From NCBI GenBank assembly GCA_013397455.1, contig VYZB01000373.1, forward strand, positions 785,857 through 849,856: a stretch of DNA of 64,000 nucleotides, written 5' to 3'. Every line of letters starts with the position of its first letter. Position 1 is the first letter of the stretch. The notes under the pieces are model-generated. The model worked only from the letters and a program-made list of their open reading frames with translations. It had not been told where the DNA came from and did not search any database. Positions 45,760 to 57,517 of the stretch are shown piece by piece. The translations under genes and the position numbers were made by a program. The stretch comes from Crotophaga sulcirostris. Lineage: Eukaryota; Chordata; Aves; Cuculiformes; Crotophagidae.

Positions 45760-48230
45760 CTCTCTTCTGTCCTCTACAAAGTCATACCACGGATAGCATT
45801 TAATAGCAATACTCACTAGGAAATGACAAAAGAATGCAGAGCTAACGGAACAGGCTCTGTTTGCACACTGTTTCTTCTAAGAAGCCATTTGCACAATTAA
45901 ACCACTGAGTGCCTTCTTGGGGGGGAGGATAGGGAGATTTGAAGCAAACTTTGTATAGCTTTGAAATTGGTCTTTTGATCATTGACCTGTCATATGTGAA
46001 ATTACATGTGACTTTTTAAAACTGGAATTTTCTTCAGAATTTAGTTGGATTTTGCACATATTGAACTCTAAAAAATGCAGAATTCTCCTTTCACATAGAG
46101 AACTGTAACAATACAGTGTCTAAAATGCAATTTGGTTTCTTTATAAACATATGTATTTTTCAGTTGATGTTTCATAGCAAGAGTATGAAATTGCTTATAT
46201 ATTTTATTTTCAGAATCTAGAGCTCCGTATACAAGATTTTAAGAGGATGTTTGTTTGGTTGGTTTTTTTAATTGGAGTCATAACAGCTTATAAAGCTGAT
46301 TTTGAGAGAGACAAGGCCAAAATGATGATCAGTGTCTGTCACTGAAATATATGTGTTAGTTGTAAGGAATTGGAACTCAATATTAGGATATTTCTTCTGT
46401 TGAATTTTATTTCCATTTATCTCAAGGCATCTTTTTCCATCTGTACAACTTTTACGGAAGGCTCCGTTTGTAAGAGTCAATGATGTCACCAGCACTCACG
46501 CTTCCAGAAATATTTTGATATGTAGATATCAGTGATTTAAAATACAGAAGATGACTTGAACATTACTCAGTTTTTAACTCTTAACTGCAGCATTTGTTAC
46601 TAGCCTAAACCTAACAATCATGGGTAAGTTGGCAAGATTTTGATTAGGGCTAGGGGATTGCCATCTGGATAGTGAGCATTAATTGCCTTTTTAGATAGAA
46701 AACCTAGCCTGCTTTTTAGTGAATTCAGCGCAGAGAAGATACAGGGAGAATATTGAAGTTCTCTCATTGGGAACTACAACAGGTTAGTGTATTTTAGTTA
46801 GCATGCAGCCTCCTTATAGGAAGGGTTGTTACTGGAATGAACAAGACCACTGTAACAAATTTTAATTATATGTTTTGGAGATTCTTTATATAAATTATAT
46901 CTTTTAATTGAGTGTTTCAATATCAGAGATAATCCAGTCTCTGCATCGTTTTTAAATCGTAGTTTGATGTTAGTTCTTCACATGCTTAGTAAATTATATT
47001 AAGCAAAATACTTTGTCACTTTAAAGCCAAATTATGTGGTGGTTTGTTTTTTAACGTTTACATAAAAATGTTGATCTACTTTTGAGTGTTAAATTGACTA
47101 CTGAAGAATTCTTGATACTTTTGTATAGAGAGAATTTGAATTAATGATATCACGGTCTTAAAGCTTGAGTGGAATTTTCTGCATTTTTACACAAATTAAA
47201 GAATCGTTGCATATATTTATGATGTGGAAGGAAAAGATACCCAAAATCTTCAGGTAATACCCTGATTATGTTCCCAGCCAAACATAATTTCTCTCTTTCT
47301 GAAAGAGAGATTTGTCTATATGTTGCTATGTAAACATCAGTCTTTGTGACTGACTTGGCTGGTAGCACTTAATATCTGACATGCTAAAAATTTTAATTAA
47401 AATTAACTATCGAAGATGCCAGAATTTTTAAACAAAATTTTGGGTTATTTGCTAAAATCTTGAATCCAAAATGGAAAATCAGAATATCAGTTATATTTTT
47501 TAATATAAGTTATAGATTATCAGTTATGCCACCATTTAGACTGTGGCCTTCAGTAGGTATTTTTTCACCCTTTTCTGTGTCTAATTCACAGTTATCAACT
47601 TAAACAGCTGTTTTAATTGTGTGTAAAAACCAAATGCAAAGATATATTCTGAGTCTCCTCCAGATAATAACAGGTGAAGCAAACTATTGGTATTTTCAAA
47701 TAGCACTTACTGATGGGAATTCTAAATTCCACATAAAAAGATGAAAGTAGGGATAAAAATTGAACACTGAAGGTGAATACTGTTTTAAATATCCCTTGCT
47801 TTTTCAGCTTATTGTATTAATAAGACTTATTACTTAAGTTTTGCACAAAAAAATCTTTAATGTTATGTTTGATTTATGTTAAGACATGTTACTTTTACAA
47901 AAGTTGTATGTAACGAAGCCCTGAAATCAAGAGTAATTAAGAAGTTGAAATAACCATCCAGAACAAATTAAAAATATGGTAATGCTTATTTTCAAATGTC
48001 TTAATGTCTTTAGGTGTTCTTGTATTTAACTGAAACTGGTAAGCATTTGTCAATAAGTAGCTGCAGGCTCAGAATGCTGATTGTATATAGAAAGGAAATG
48101 TTTGTTGGTTATCTTCCAGGCAGTATTAGATACTGCTGTGAAGGTCAAGATGGTATTGTGAATATCCTGTTGTGTGCAACATAACCCAATAAAGTTACTT
48201 TAATAAACAGCGTAAGAGGTGCTGAACAGA
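45760..48230 (+). other. ABHD5: Probable ABHD5 3' UTR
   Basis: Non-coding sequence after the stop, with no repeat insertion. An ATTAAA at 45896-45901 could give a very short 3' UTR. The first canonical AATAAA is at 48188-48193, with another at 48202-48207, giving a 3' UTR of about 2.4 kb. The absence of CR1 across this stretch fits transcribed, constrained sequence. The end is inferred. Confidence 0.5.
48188..48207 (+). terminator. Candidate poly(A) signals for ABHD5
   Basis: Two AATAAA hexamers 14 bp apart (48188 and 48202), the first canonical ones after the stop codon. A TG-containing stretch follows. Another AATAAA lies at about 48721. Confidence 0.5.
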
Positions 48231-49184
48231 AAATGAATGGCACACACTGAAGAGACTTGTGAGTAGGCCTTTTGTGAGCAATTACTGTGTAGGAATACGC
48301 TCGGTTTCTCCAGAAAATCTGTTTCAGTGTGATGACCAGTTGCTTACATTTACAGGGGCGAGCACTGAACAGTGATGGTGCTATTTTTATTACAATGCTG
48401 TAAAACAAGACAAGAATCACAGGCATAAAGGCACCCAAAGATCTATCCTGTTGTAACATCAAAATGAAGACAGCTGTGTAGCAGAGGCTAGGGCATAACA
48501 AAAGAAATCCAAAATATTAATAAAAATCCAAGATTAACTGTCTAAGTCTCCAGGACACGCTCTTCTTCCTGAGGTTGTGATAAAATTTTATTAAAGTAAC
48601 CTAGTAATATTTTGTTTGCATGGCTGAGTTCATCTTGTTACTTATTGAACCCCTGCCAGATTAGATTTTAGTTCTGAAAAACTGATTTTCAGAGAAGTAA
48701 TTTATTGATAAGATTCTATAATAAAACATTCACAAACATCACAAGAAAGTCTCTGTATCTGATTGTGAAATGGAAATGGAGAACGTGAATTTGTAGGCGT
48801 TGAGCTTGGAAAAATGGGTCCAAACAGGAGAAATGCGGTCATCTGATTTCACTTGTATTAAACCAATGCTGGCATTACTTTTAAAACCTTATCTTTTTAA
48901 GGTAGCTACAACAGTTTGTGCCAAACTGATGTGACAGTCTCTGAAATGCTCTTTGTGGTCTGTTATGGTTCCTCAAATTCCCAACCCTTCCAGGTCAGTT
49001 ACTGAGCTTTTTGACTGGGCGTAAGACAAGATTAAATATAATAAAAACATCTGGAATCAATGTATGGGTAGATATATTCAGAAATGCCTGTTTTTCTAGC
49101 ATTCATTAATATGTGAGCCTCCAGAAGCCTAAGAGTGATAGTCAACTGCTGTTTAAATTGGTAATTTCTTGGGACTCCTCCACA
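48231..49184. other. Intergenic, nothing recognised
   Basis: AT-rich, with no supported gene. It could hold an extended ABHD5 3' UTR if the later AATAAA near 48721 is used. Confidence 0.4.
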
Positions 49185-49690
49185 TGCCTGTGTTCAGTTC
49201 TGGAGCCCTCATCACAGGAAGGACATGGATCAGTTATAACAGGTCCAGAGGAAACCACAAAGATGATCAGAGGGCTGGAGCACCTATATGAGGACAGGCT
49301 GAGAGAGTTGGGGTTGTTCAGCTTCAAAAAGAGAAAGCTCCATGGAGACCTTACAGCAGGCTTCCAGTACTGGGGCTGCAAGAAAGCTGGGGAGGGGCTC
49401 TTTGTCAGGGAGTGCAGGGATAGGAGAAGGGGTAACAGTTTTAAGCTGAAAGAGGGGAGATTTAGATTAGATATTGGGAAGAAATTTGTTACTGTGAGGG
49501 TGGTGAGGCACTGGAAGAGGTTTCCCAGAGAAGCTGTGGATGCTCTATCCCTGGAGGTGTCCAAGGCCAGGATGGATGAGGCTTTGAGCAACCTGATCTA
49601 GTGGAAAGTGTCCCTGCCGATGGTAGGGGTGTTGGAACTGGGTGATCTTTATGGTCCCTTCCAACCCAAACTATTCTATGATTCTGTGTT
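49185..49690 (+). mobile_element. CR1 LINE fragment with long open frame
   Basis: The frame at 49113-49601 stays open for 162 codons and encodes the CR1 ORF2 C-terminus ([62 protein letters not shown]). The 3' region and CTATTCTATGATTCTGTG tail follow. The open state indicates a relatively young copy; the catalytic part is missing. Confidence 0.93.
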
Positions 49691-51956
49691 TTTGTTGACT
49701 CTTATGTTGGCCACTTCATCAGCCCATCCTGCGATGTTTAAGCATGGCAGTTGCCAGAAGCTTTTGTCTGGGGTTTTATTTTGTAGGAAGCACAAGTGAA
49801 ACTTGTCAAAGGATGAATTGCTAGAGGTAACTGGGGAGAGACATGTTTTAGTGCAACTAGTAAAGTCTGAACAAAACATGGGTGTTCGGAGCAGCTAGTT
49901 TCTGGTATTAGTGGCAGTAGATGAAAATTGATGGAGAGACTGCAGGTTTTCAGGCAGGTGATGGATGGACCAGTGCATGGAGCAGAGGTGTGTAACTAGA
50001 ATGACAGCATACACCACAAGGAACGGTAAGAACTGGAAAGGAACAAGGCAGCTGAAAACAGCAACATTAAGCTAAAGAGTGTGGGAGTGTGAACGCTTGC
50101 TTCAAGAGCCAGTTCAGCTCTGGGTGAGGGTAAGGCAAATGGTGAGGGAAAGGTTCAGGGTGCTTAGGGTCTAGAGAGACCTGGGGCTGGCAGACAAGGA
50201 GAGGAGGGAACCTGGCTGGTACACCTGAGGTACGTGTGAACTTCTGGGCTGGAGCAGAAGGTAGCCTGCTGCCAAAGGAGTGGCTGCAAGGAGATGACAA
50301 AGCCCCAGGCAGCCAGCATCTGTGCTGTGCTAGACAGAAGTATCTTCTCATATAATTAATTCCTCGTTGCCTCCCCAAAACACTGAATCTTTTAACTATA
50401 GCTTTTTCTCTGGGTGCTGGAATGAGACAGCAAGCTGGTGTTTCCATCTCCCAGTTCCCTTCTCTTTAGTTTTACTTGGGCTACCTAGGGCTGTCTCACA
50501 ATGATGCAGCTTACCAGGGTGAGGAGGATGCCTGGTGCATCAGCTAGAGGGAATACTGTCTGGCAAGCTTGGATCTATGCCATGTAGGGCACTGTGTAGT
50601 TTTGGTATCTCTACTTTGACTAAACTTGTCCTCTGAACACAAGAGGTATTTTGCAAGCTGGGCACCGTTGCCTCAGACTGGTACTTGGATGGGAAGCATT
50701 TAAAGAATGACTGTCCCTGCAGTGCTCAGGAAATCATGAGAAATGAGATTCTCACAAGTCAGAAATGAGGTGATGACAGAGCATGAGGTGAAGGACTGCC
50801 TGAGGTAAAATGAAAAATCAAGATGTACAACAAGACGTGTTGCTAAAGATCATAAATCCATCTTTTAAAAGAGGAGTAGAGGGCCTTGGCTATATTCCAG
50901 TTTGCCTCATTGCATTTTGACCATGGGAATATCCTGCCTTAAAATTTAAAAGTAGTCAGTAGAATGTAGGAATATGAAATACAGAAATATTTGTCATGTA
51001 TATTTTAATAATCCCAAGCAATGAGGATATACTACTCTACTGACATTTAGATATTTTTGGATATGTGCATAATTTACAATAGTAATTAGCAAGATGCAAA
51101 GTGGTGACAACACTAAAAGTTAGGTGTTTACTTGTATTTAATGCTTCACTTGTAGGGGGAAGCTAGCAAAATGAAACAGCTGGTTTGGGAAAGCTGGGAG
51201 AGGACTGTGAGGTGGTGGAGTGCGACCGTGACAGTACACTAAGAAGTAGATGTGCTTTGAAAATGAACTCCTGCAAAAGCAGAATCTCCATATATTTACG
51301 GGTCTATTTCTGCACTCTTGAGTTCACCTACTTGATGTGCAAATGACTGGAGCTCTATGTGGAGCAAGGTGAGGCTATCGCTTCCTTTGCAGCTTCGTGA
51401 TATTTCAATGCTTGCCTGATATCCAGCAGCCTTCCTGTTTTGACTTAATTTAAAGCCATTTGCATTCACTCAAGGCTCAAATCTAAAACAGAGGCTAAAC
51501 AGCTCAGTGGAGGCAAATCCCCCGGATAGAGCACCCCTCTGGAAAGGGTATTATTGCTCACGTTTACCTGAGGTTTGTGTTCTCGGTGCCTGCTGGGGGT
51601 GGGATCAGTCTCCCTCAACTCGTCGTGCTGGATGCTGAACCCCTGTATTTGACCATGCACTGGTGGCCAGTTTTGCCTCATGAGTGCCCCCAGCAGATGC
51701 TTTGATAAACACAGAGTTTAGAAAAATAACCATTCTGCAAGCACTCTGCTTAGCGTGGGTCTGAAGGTGGAAGGAGGACTCCAGTAATGGGGTTGTGCAT
51801 GGGGAAGAAGGACCAGCACACAATGACTCCTGAGAGCATTGGGATGGTGAGCCCCATCCACCCCTTGGCTCTGGTTTGTTTCCACGCTTGCAGGGGCTTA
51901 AGCACTGTGCCTCTGTCAGCTCTGCTTGCTGCATAACCGTGATCCACAATTTAATT
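49691..51956. other. Intergenic, nothing recognised
   Basis: No supported gene or named repeat. Small open frames on both strands have no family resemblance. Confidence 0.4.
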
Positions 51957-52200
51957 CACAGTATCACAGTTTCATAGTATTACAAGGTTGGAAAGGACCT
52001 TTGAGATCATCAAGTCCAACCTATAACCCAACACTAACACCAACCCATCATCTAAACCATGGCACTGAGTGCCTCATCCAATCTCCCCTTAAACACCTCC
52101 AGGGTTGGCGACTCCACCGCCTCCCTGGGCAGCGCATTCCAATGGCCAATCACCCTTTCAGTGAAGAACTTTTTCCTAATATCAAGTCTAAATTCCATGC
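51957..52200 (-). mobile_element. CR1 LINE fragment, young subfamily
   Basis: The reverse complement of a CR1 3' end with a distinctive tail (complement of ATACTGTGATACTGTG) and CAACCCATCATCTAAACC wording. By eye about 95% identical over 190 bp to the copy at 59738-59946, and of the same subfamily as the + strand piece at 56314-56405. Confidence 0.92.
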
Positions 52201-55200
52201 ATGTGTGCCAATTCCTCACATCCAACTGCACGATGAAACTTTTGACTCTCTTAGACAAAGGTGTTCAAGATGCCCAAGAGATATACTAGCAAAGTTAGCC
52301 TGCTTGCAGCTGAAGCCTTCAGGAATACATGGCGATTTCTACAAAGAAGCTTTGCACATTAGTAGTGGGTGCAGGTAAGGTGCAGGGAAGGCTGAGGAGA
52401 CATCCCACCAGTCAGTTCATCCCCCTGCGCTGACTCCTGACCAGCTTCCAGCTCCACTCCACTCCAAAACACCTGGCAAGCAGGAGGTCCCCTGCTTGGG
52501 GAACACCTCTCCCTGGCCACAAATCCTCATCCTTTCATTTCCAGAGACCTCTCATCTTCAACCTCCATGCCTGTGGGTAACTCATTGCTTTGCACAAGAA
52601 GGATCAGGCCACGCTGGGTCTCAGCATCATCCTGTAGCAGCTTCCAGGCTGTGTGGCACCTACCGTGGTTGCTGCCAGCAAATGCCCAAATCAGTACCTA
52701 CCATGCGTTAGGGTCACAACTTTTTCATAGAAAACACATATTCAGGTGTGCTACAGAGGGAGTTGTCACCAAAATGTTGCATAAGCTATTTTATTTTTTT
52801 AAAAATACTGGCAGATTTCATCTATTAACCACACAGAAGTGTTTGCATATTTTAGAGTGAATATAGATATGTTTTTAAAAGATATCTAAAACCTGTTTTT
52901 ACTCAAATGCTGAAAGGTTAGTGAAAAACTGCATTTATTTTTTTTCCTGGCGATATCCGGAAACATGAAAATCCAGCCAGGTGAATGAATCCAAACTCTA
53001 ATCAAGTCACATCTTTAATTAATAGGCAAATGATTACAAAAGCATTTTCCCTTGTTCCTTCAGTGCAAGCTAGCTCCCAGCTGAGGCCATGCAGGGGATC
53101 GGTCGGAGCAGGGAGCAAAGGAGAGGCTCTCACCTCCTTTCCTCAATCAGTTCTGTGGAGATCCTGCTAGAGATGGTGCTCCCAAACCACCCTGGCAACT
53201 TCTCTGGTCTCCTGCTTCTGCAATTTCTTCTTCCCCATCTGATAGACAGATACCTATAGATACGAGCAGGGGTGAAACGGGGATTTCACGTGTTTGATTC
53301 ACCCCTTTCATATTGGAAAGGGAAGGACGTGGAAAGGGTGAATGTGGTGTGGTCCCATTAACGTAGACCTCTGTAGTACTGTGTCATTGTTTTATTTGCC
53401 TTAATGTCTTTTCTCAAGGCAGAAGTGAAACACACATAGAAAGACTAGACATTGGGAAGACAAGAGGGAGCAGAAATGGACCTCCTCTGTTATTACAGAC
53501 CAGCCCCAGAATGAGAATAAATGGTGATAAGAGGAAAAATAACTGCAACAGAATTATTAAATAAGGAGCAACTTTTAAAGTGGCTCCAGTCTGGCTTCTA
53601 ATTTTGTTCCTGTAATTTGATTGCGGGTTTAAATGGGACTGCTTAGACATTAGCTACTTGATCTGCAAGCAGCAGCAGGTAAGCAGTGCAGAAATATGTG
53701 CTGGGGCACGACTGAGGACACAGCACCCTGCCAGCCTGCTGAGAGGGAGGGCTGCTACCGCCTTCGCTGCAGGGCAGGGGAGAAGCTCCCTCTGTTAAGG
53801 TGAGTCTGTCACAGGCAGGTGTCGAGACCCCCAAAGGTAGGGAGATATTGGGGCACAGGATGTGAGCATGGCAGCGGGACCCCCCCAGCCTGTGCCAGCC
53901 TTGCCTCTTGGTGCACCCTGCCTCACTCCAGGAGGTGCAGCAGCTCAGCGCTGGCTGTGCCCTAGGACAAGTGGTGGCAACTCTACTGCTGCTTAGCTGG
54001 GTCTTCCCAGAAAATTTTGTAGTAGGATTGCATGTGTGCATGCGTGGGTGCAACAAAAAGGGAGCTCAAAGAAAACAACGCTCTACAAACCAAGAACAAA
54101 ATTCATTGTCGAGATAATAATGGAAATAAAAAATACAGATACACCTACAGAAAGCTGTTGGGTGCTGTTAAGTGGCACCAGCAGCTCTGACCAAGTGCAA
54201 GGGTACCTCCAGCCTCCGTTGCAGGGAACCGCCACTGCATGTCACTGTTAGGACAGGGCGATGCAGCCAGGGCAGCCTGAGGTTTGTGCAGCTCTGGTGT
54301 GGCCAGACCCGCAGTCCCCGAGGTAAGGACCACCTCTGGGGACATGGGCTGCAGGGACCCAACACCCAAGGCCCCTCGACCGGGGAGGCGAAGAAGCCAA
54401 AAGGCTTAACGACCTCTGCAAAAATAGATTGTCCTCAAAGGGGGAGAAATGAGTAGTCTGAGCTACATGTTTAATAAAAAGGGTGGGTTTTTTACTGATA
54501 GAGGCACCGGAGTAGGACCTGGTGTTGATCACTGGGGGCAGGGGAGTAGGAAGTGCCCCCCTGGCTGTTCTCAGCCGGCCCAGTCCCTCACTAAGGCAAC
54601 TGGGGCTGCATCAGCTGCTGCCAAGGAGACGGGACAGTTCACCAGACCTTACTGGTGGGACTGGTGACCATGGGAGTTGGGGCAAGATGAGACTGCTTCT
54701 CTCACCCTGGATCTCCCACCCGGGATGGTGACCAGCCCATGGCCAGGAGCAGGATTTGGCCCTGCTAGGACTTGAGTATGGGGCTGGCCGGGCTACCGAA
54801 GGGTGCTGGGGCATCACGGCCAAGCCCATGTGGACGTCGTGCTGCTGGACATGGCTGCTGGGCATCTGCCTTCCTGGTCTGGATACTGATGGTGTGGGAA
54901 GAGTGGCATCCCTGCCCATGCCCACACCCTCCCCTGTGTCCCTCCTTCCAACCAGCAGTGGGAGCATGGTGACAAACTGCAGGAGGAATGACATGTCCGG
55001 CCCAAAAGCACTTGTTACAGAAACAGGGCATGATTCAGGGTTCAAGGGGAAAACTGAAATGCCACCACATCCCAGACATCAGTGATCAGGGGACACAGGT
55101 GTAAGTAAAGGAGAGGCTCTTGCTCTCTGCCTCCTCATTCCCATGGATGTCTAATGACACCCTTTGGAAACAGGGATTTGTGTCAAGGTTGGGGAGGAGA

Positions 55201-56313
55201 AGTATGTCAAGTCAGAGGGTTGCAATGGGAAACACAGAAATAGAAGCGATGGTTACTGCAGCCCAGTAGCATTTTAAGAACATGGACTCATGGTAGCCAG
55301 CAATGTTGTCACACTTAAAGCCATGTTTCACCTACCTGATACCTGTATTCATGTGTGCCAGCTCCAGCTAAAGAAAAGCATTATCATGCCCAGGATGCCA
55401 TTAGAAAAGATCATGTGGGAGATGTCCTTGGTATTCTATCAGTTCTTGGACTGACAATCTCAGCCCCTGCAACATCATCTCCCAGTCCCACTGCAGTTCC
55501 TGCTCTCCATGGTCTGTCATCGCCGAACCAAAGTGCCCAGCCCACGCCCTATGGCCATGTCAGGTCTGTCTGTGGGAGTGGAGACCAGCACAGGAGCAAT
55601 GTGGCAGCCCAGCACTTGCCGCAATACTGAATTTCTTAAAGCATCTTTCAGGTTGAGATGATCTAAGAAATTCTGGGACATGTGAGCATTTTTCAGGCTG
55701 AGATGCTCTAAGATGCTCAGCTGCTCTGCAGGTCCCCCCCGGCATACATGCATGGGCTGTTTGTCTCAACAGGATATTAAAAAGAAGAGATTATAAAAGC
55801 AAGGCGCGATACGAGGCGAGGCTTAGCTCACAGTGCCGACATTTATCTCTTCTCTGCAGCTCACGCTCAGCGCACAGGAAACATCTGCAGCCCCCGCCAC
55901 CCCTCCTCGTGTCCTCCCCACGGCTGCCGTGCTCCCCCCAGGGGGGTCTGGTGCTGTGATGGGGGTCGAGTACTCTGGTCCCGTGGGTTATTTTCTCACA
56001 GGGGAGACCAAGAGACCTCTTTCAGCTCCAGCTGGGACACCTGGTCCTGCCTACACTACGCTGCCTGCCTCTGGCGCTGTCTCCAACGTGGACCATGGTC
56101 CTACAGGCAGCTTCTCCCCGGTATGGGTACTTTGCTTGTATGTTACTGCTTGTCTCCATCCCTGTCTCCTTTTGCTCCTTGCTGGAGCACCCTGGACCTG
56201 GCTCACCATGCTGGGAGCTATCAATGGACCCCAAGGCCAAACCCCATGTGTTTTCAGTTCCCCTTTGCTATTTGATTTCACTGGATTCATGTCTGGTCCA
56301 GCACCCTGGGCAA
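52201..56313. other. Intergenic, GC-richer, no gene supported
   Basis: GC rises from about 53.6 to 56.3 kb, which lengthens chance open frames on both strands (for example 54756-55085 and 55833-56318 on +, 54611-55045 on -). None resembles a known family, and overlapping frames on both strands argue against coding. A short tandem duplication lies at 55641-55712. Confidence 0.4.
55641..55712 (+). repeat. Short imperfect tandem duplication
   Basis: The words GCATCTTTCAGGTTGAGATG (from about 55641) and GCATTTTTCAGGCTGAGATG (from about 55686) are each followed by an ATCTAAG/CTCTAAG motif, giving two units about 45 bp apart. Confidence 0.75.
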
Positions 56314-56405
56314 ATTAGATGATGAGTTGGTGTTAGTGTTGGGTTATAGGTTGGACTCGATGATCTCAGAGGTCTTTTCCAACCTTGTAATACTGTGATA
56401 CTGTG
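56314..56405 (+). mobile_element. CR1 LINE 3' tail fragment, young subfamily
   Basis: The last 90 bp or so of a CR1: GATGATGAGTTGGTGTTAGTG, TTGGACTCGATGATCTCAGAG and the TAATACTGTGATACTGTG tail. Same subfamily as the minus-strand copies at 51957 and 59738. Confidence 0.9.
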
Positions 56406-57147
56406 TTTCCCATTCCTTTATCAGGGAAATAAAGTAAGAAGAGAAGGGATTGTGTCCCACTGGTTTATGGGCACTGGTGATGCCCCCCACTGGGGCAGGG
56501 TGCAGAGGGCAAAGCAGCGGGCAGTCACATGGGGCTACCCACTTCGACATGAGATAGCATCTCTCAATTTTAACATCAAAATAGCTGGCTGTGTTCTCTC
56601 AATGTGTGCAGGGACAAGTTAAGATAGCTTGCTGTCCAGCTCCTGATCCCAGCAACCAGGCATGCATGCATTCAACATCTCTCTCTGTCGAGGATGACCC
56701 CTACAATTATTGTTTATTCCGACTTCCCCCCACCTCCCAGTCATTTTTTTCTCCTTTCTCCTCCTCCTGGTTTTACAGTTGCAGGATAGACAGCCTCACA
56801 GGCTATTTTTAGGTCTCTAAATTACTTTTCAGATCTATTCTAAATTTATCTCCCGATAATCTAGTCGCAGGAACGGGAGTCATGCCTGCAAAAGAAAAAG
56901 GAAAAAGTTTGAAGTCCTGCTTATTGGGCTGGACCCCTTCACTGGGGTAGCCTCTAAGCCTTCTTCCTCTTCAGCCCTCAGCTCTCCCACTACACATCTC
57001 TCACTGTCCCTGGGACAGGGACAAAGGGTGGTTATTCCCACCTGAGCAATGGCAGGGGGACAGGGGTGCCCCATGGAGATACAGGGCATGGAGGAACCTT
57101 GGAGCAGAGGGGGATGGAGGCAGTATCCCAGGGTCTCACATTCACTG
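56406..57147. other. Intergenic, nothing recognised
   Basis: No supported gene or repeat. Confidence 0.4.
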
Positions 57148-57517
57148 AACCATAGAATAGAGTCACAGAATGGGTTGGATTGGAGGGGACCTTAAAGATC
57201 ATCCAGTTCCAACCCCTCTGCCATGGGCAGGGACACCTCCCACCAGCCCAGGCTGCTCCAGGCCCCATCCAGCCTGGCCTTGGACACCTCCAGGGAGGGG
57301 GCAGCCACAGCTTCCCTGGGCAACCTGTGCCAGGGCCTCATCAACCTCACAGTAAAACATTTCTTCCTGATGTCTAATCTAAATCTCCCCCTTTTCAGCT
57401 TAAAACCATTACCCTTCATCCTATCCCCACACTCCCTGATAAAGAACCCCTCCCCAGCTTTCCTGTAGGCCCTCTTTAAGTACTGGAAGGTTGCTATAAG
57501 GTCTCCCTGCAGACCTT
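57148..57517 (-). mobile_element. CR1 LINE fragment
   Basis: The reverse complement of CR1. The tail complement CATAGAATAGAGTCACAGAATGG at the left is followed by GATCATCCAGTTCCAACCCC, GCCATGGGCAGGGACACC, CCTGGGCAACCTGTGCCAGGG and the ORF2 C-terminus read from the right, ending near 57517. Confidence 0.93.

Noticed and set aside
49113..49601. A 162-codon gene
   Set aside because: The translation is the C-terminus of CR1 ORF2, followed by the CR1 3' end and tail.
54611..55085. Overlapping open frames of 109-144 codons on both strands
   Set aside because: They overlap in opposite strands within GC-richer DNA and match no family; a chance effect of few stop codons.
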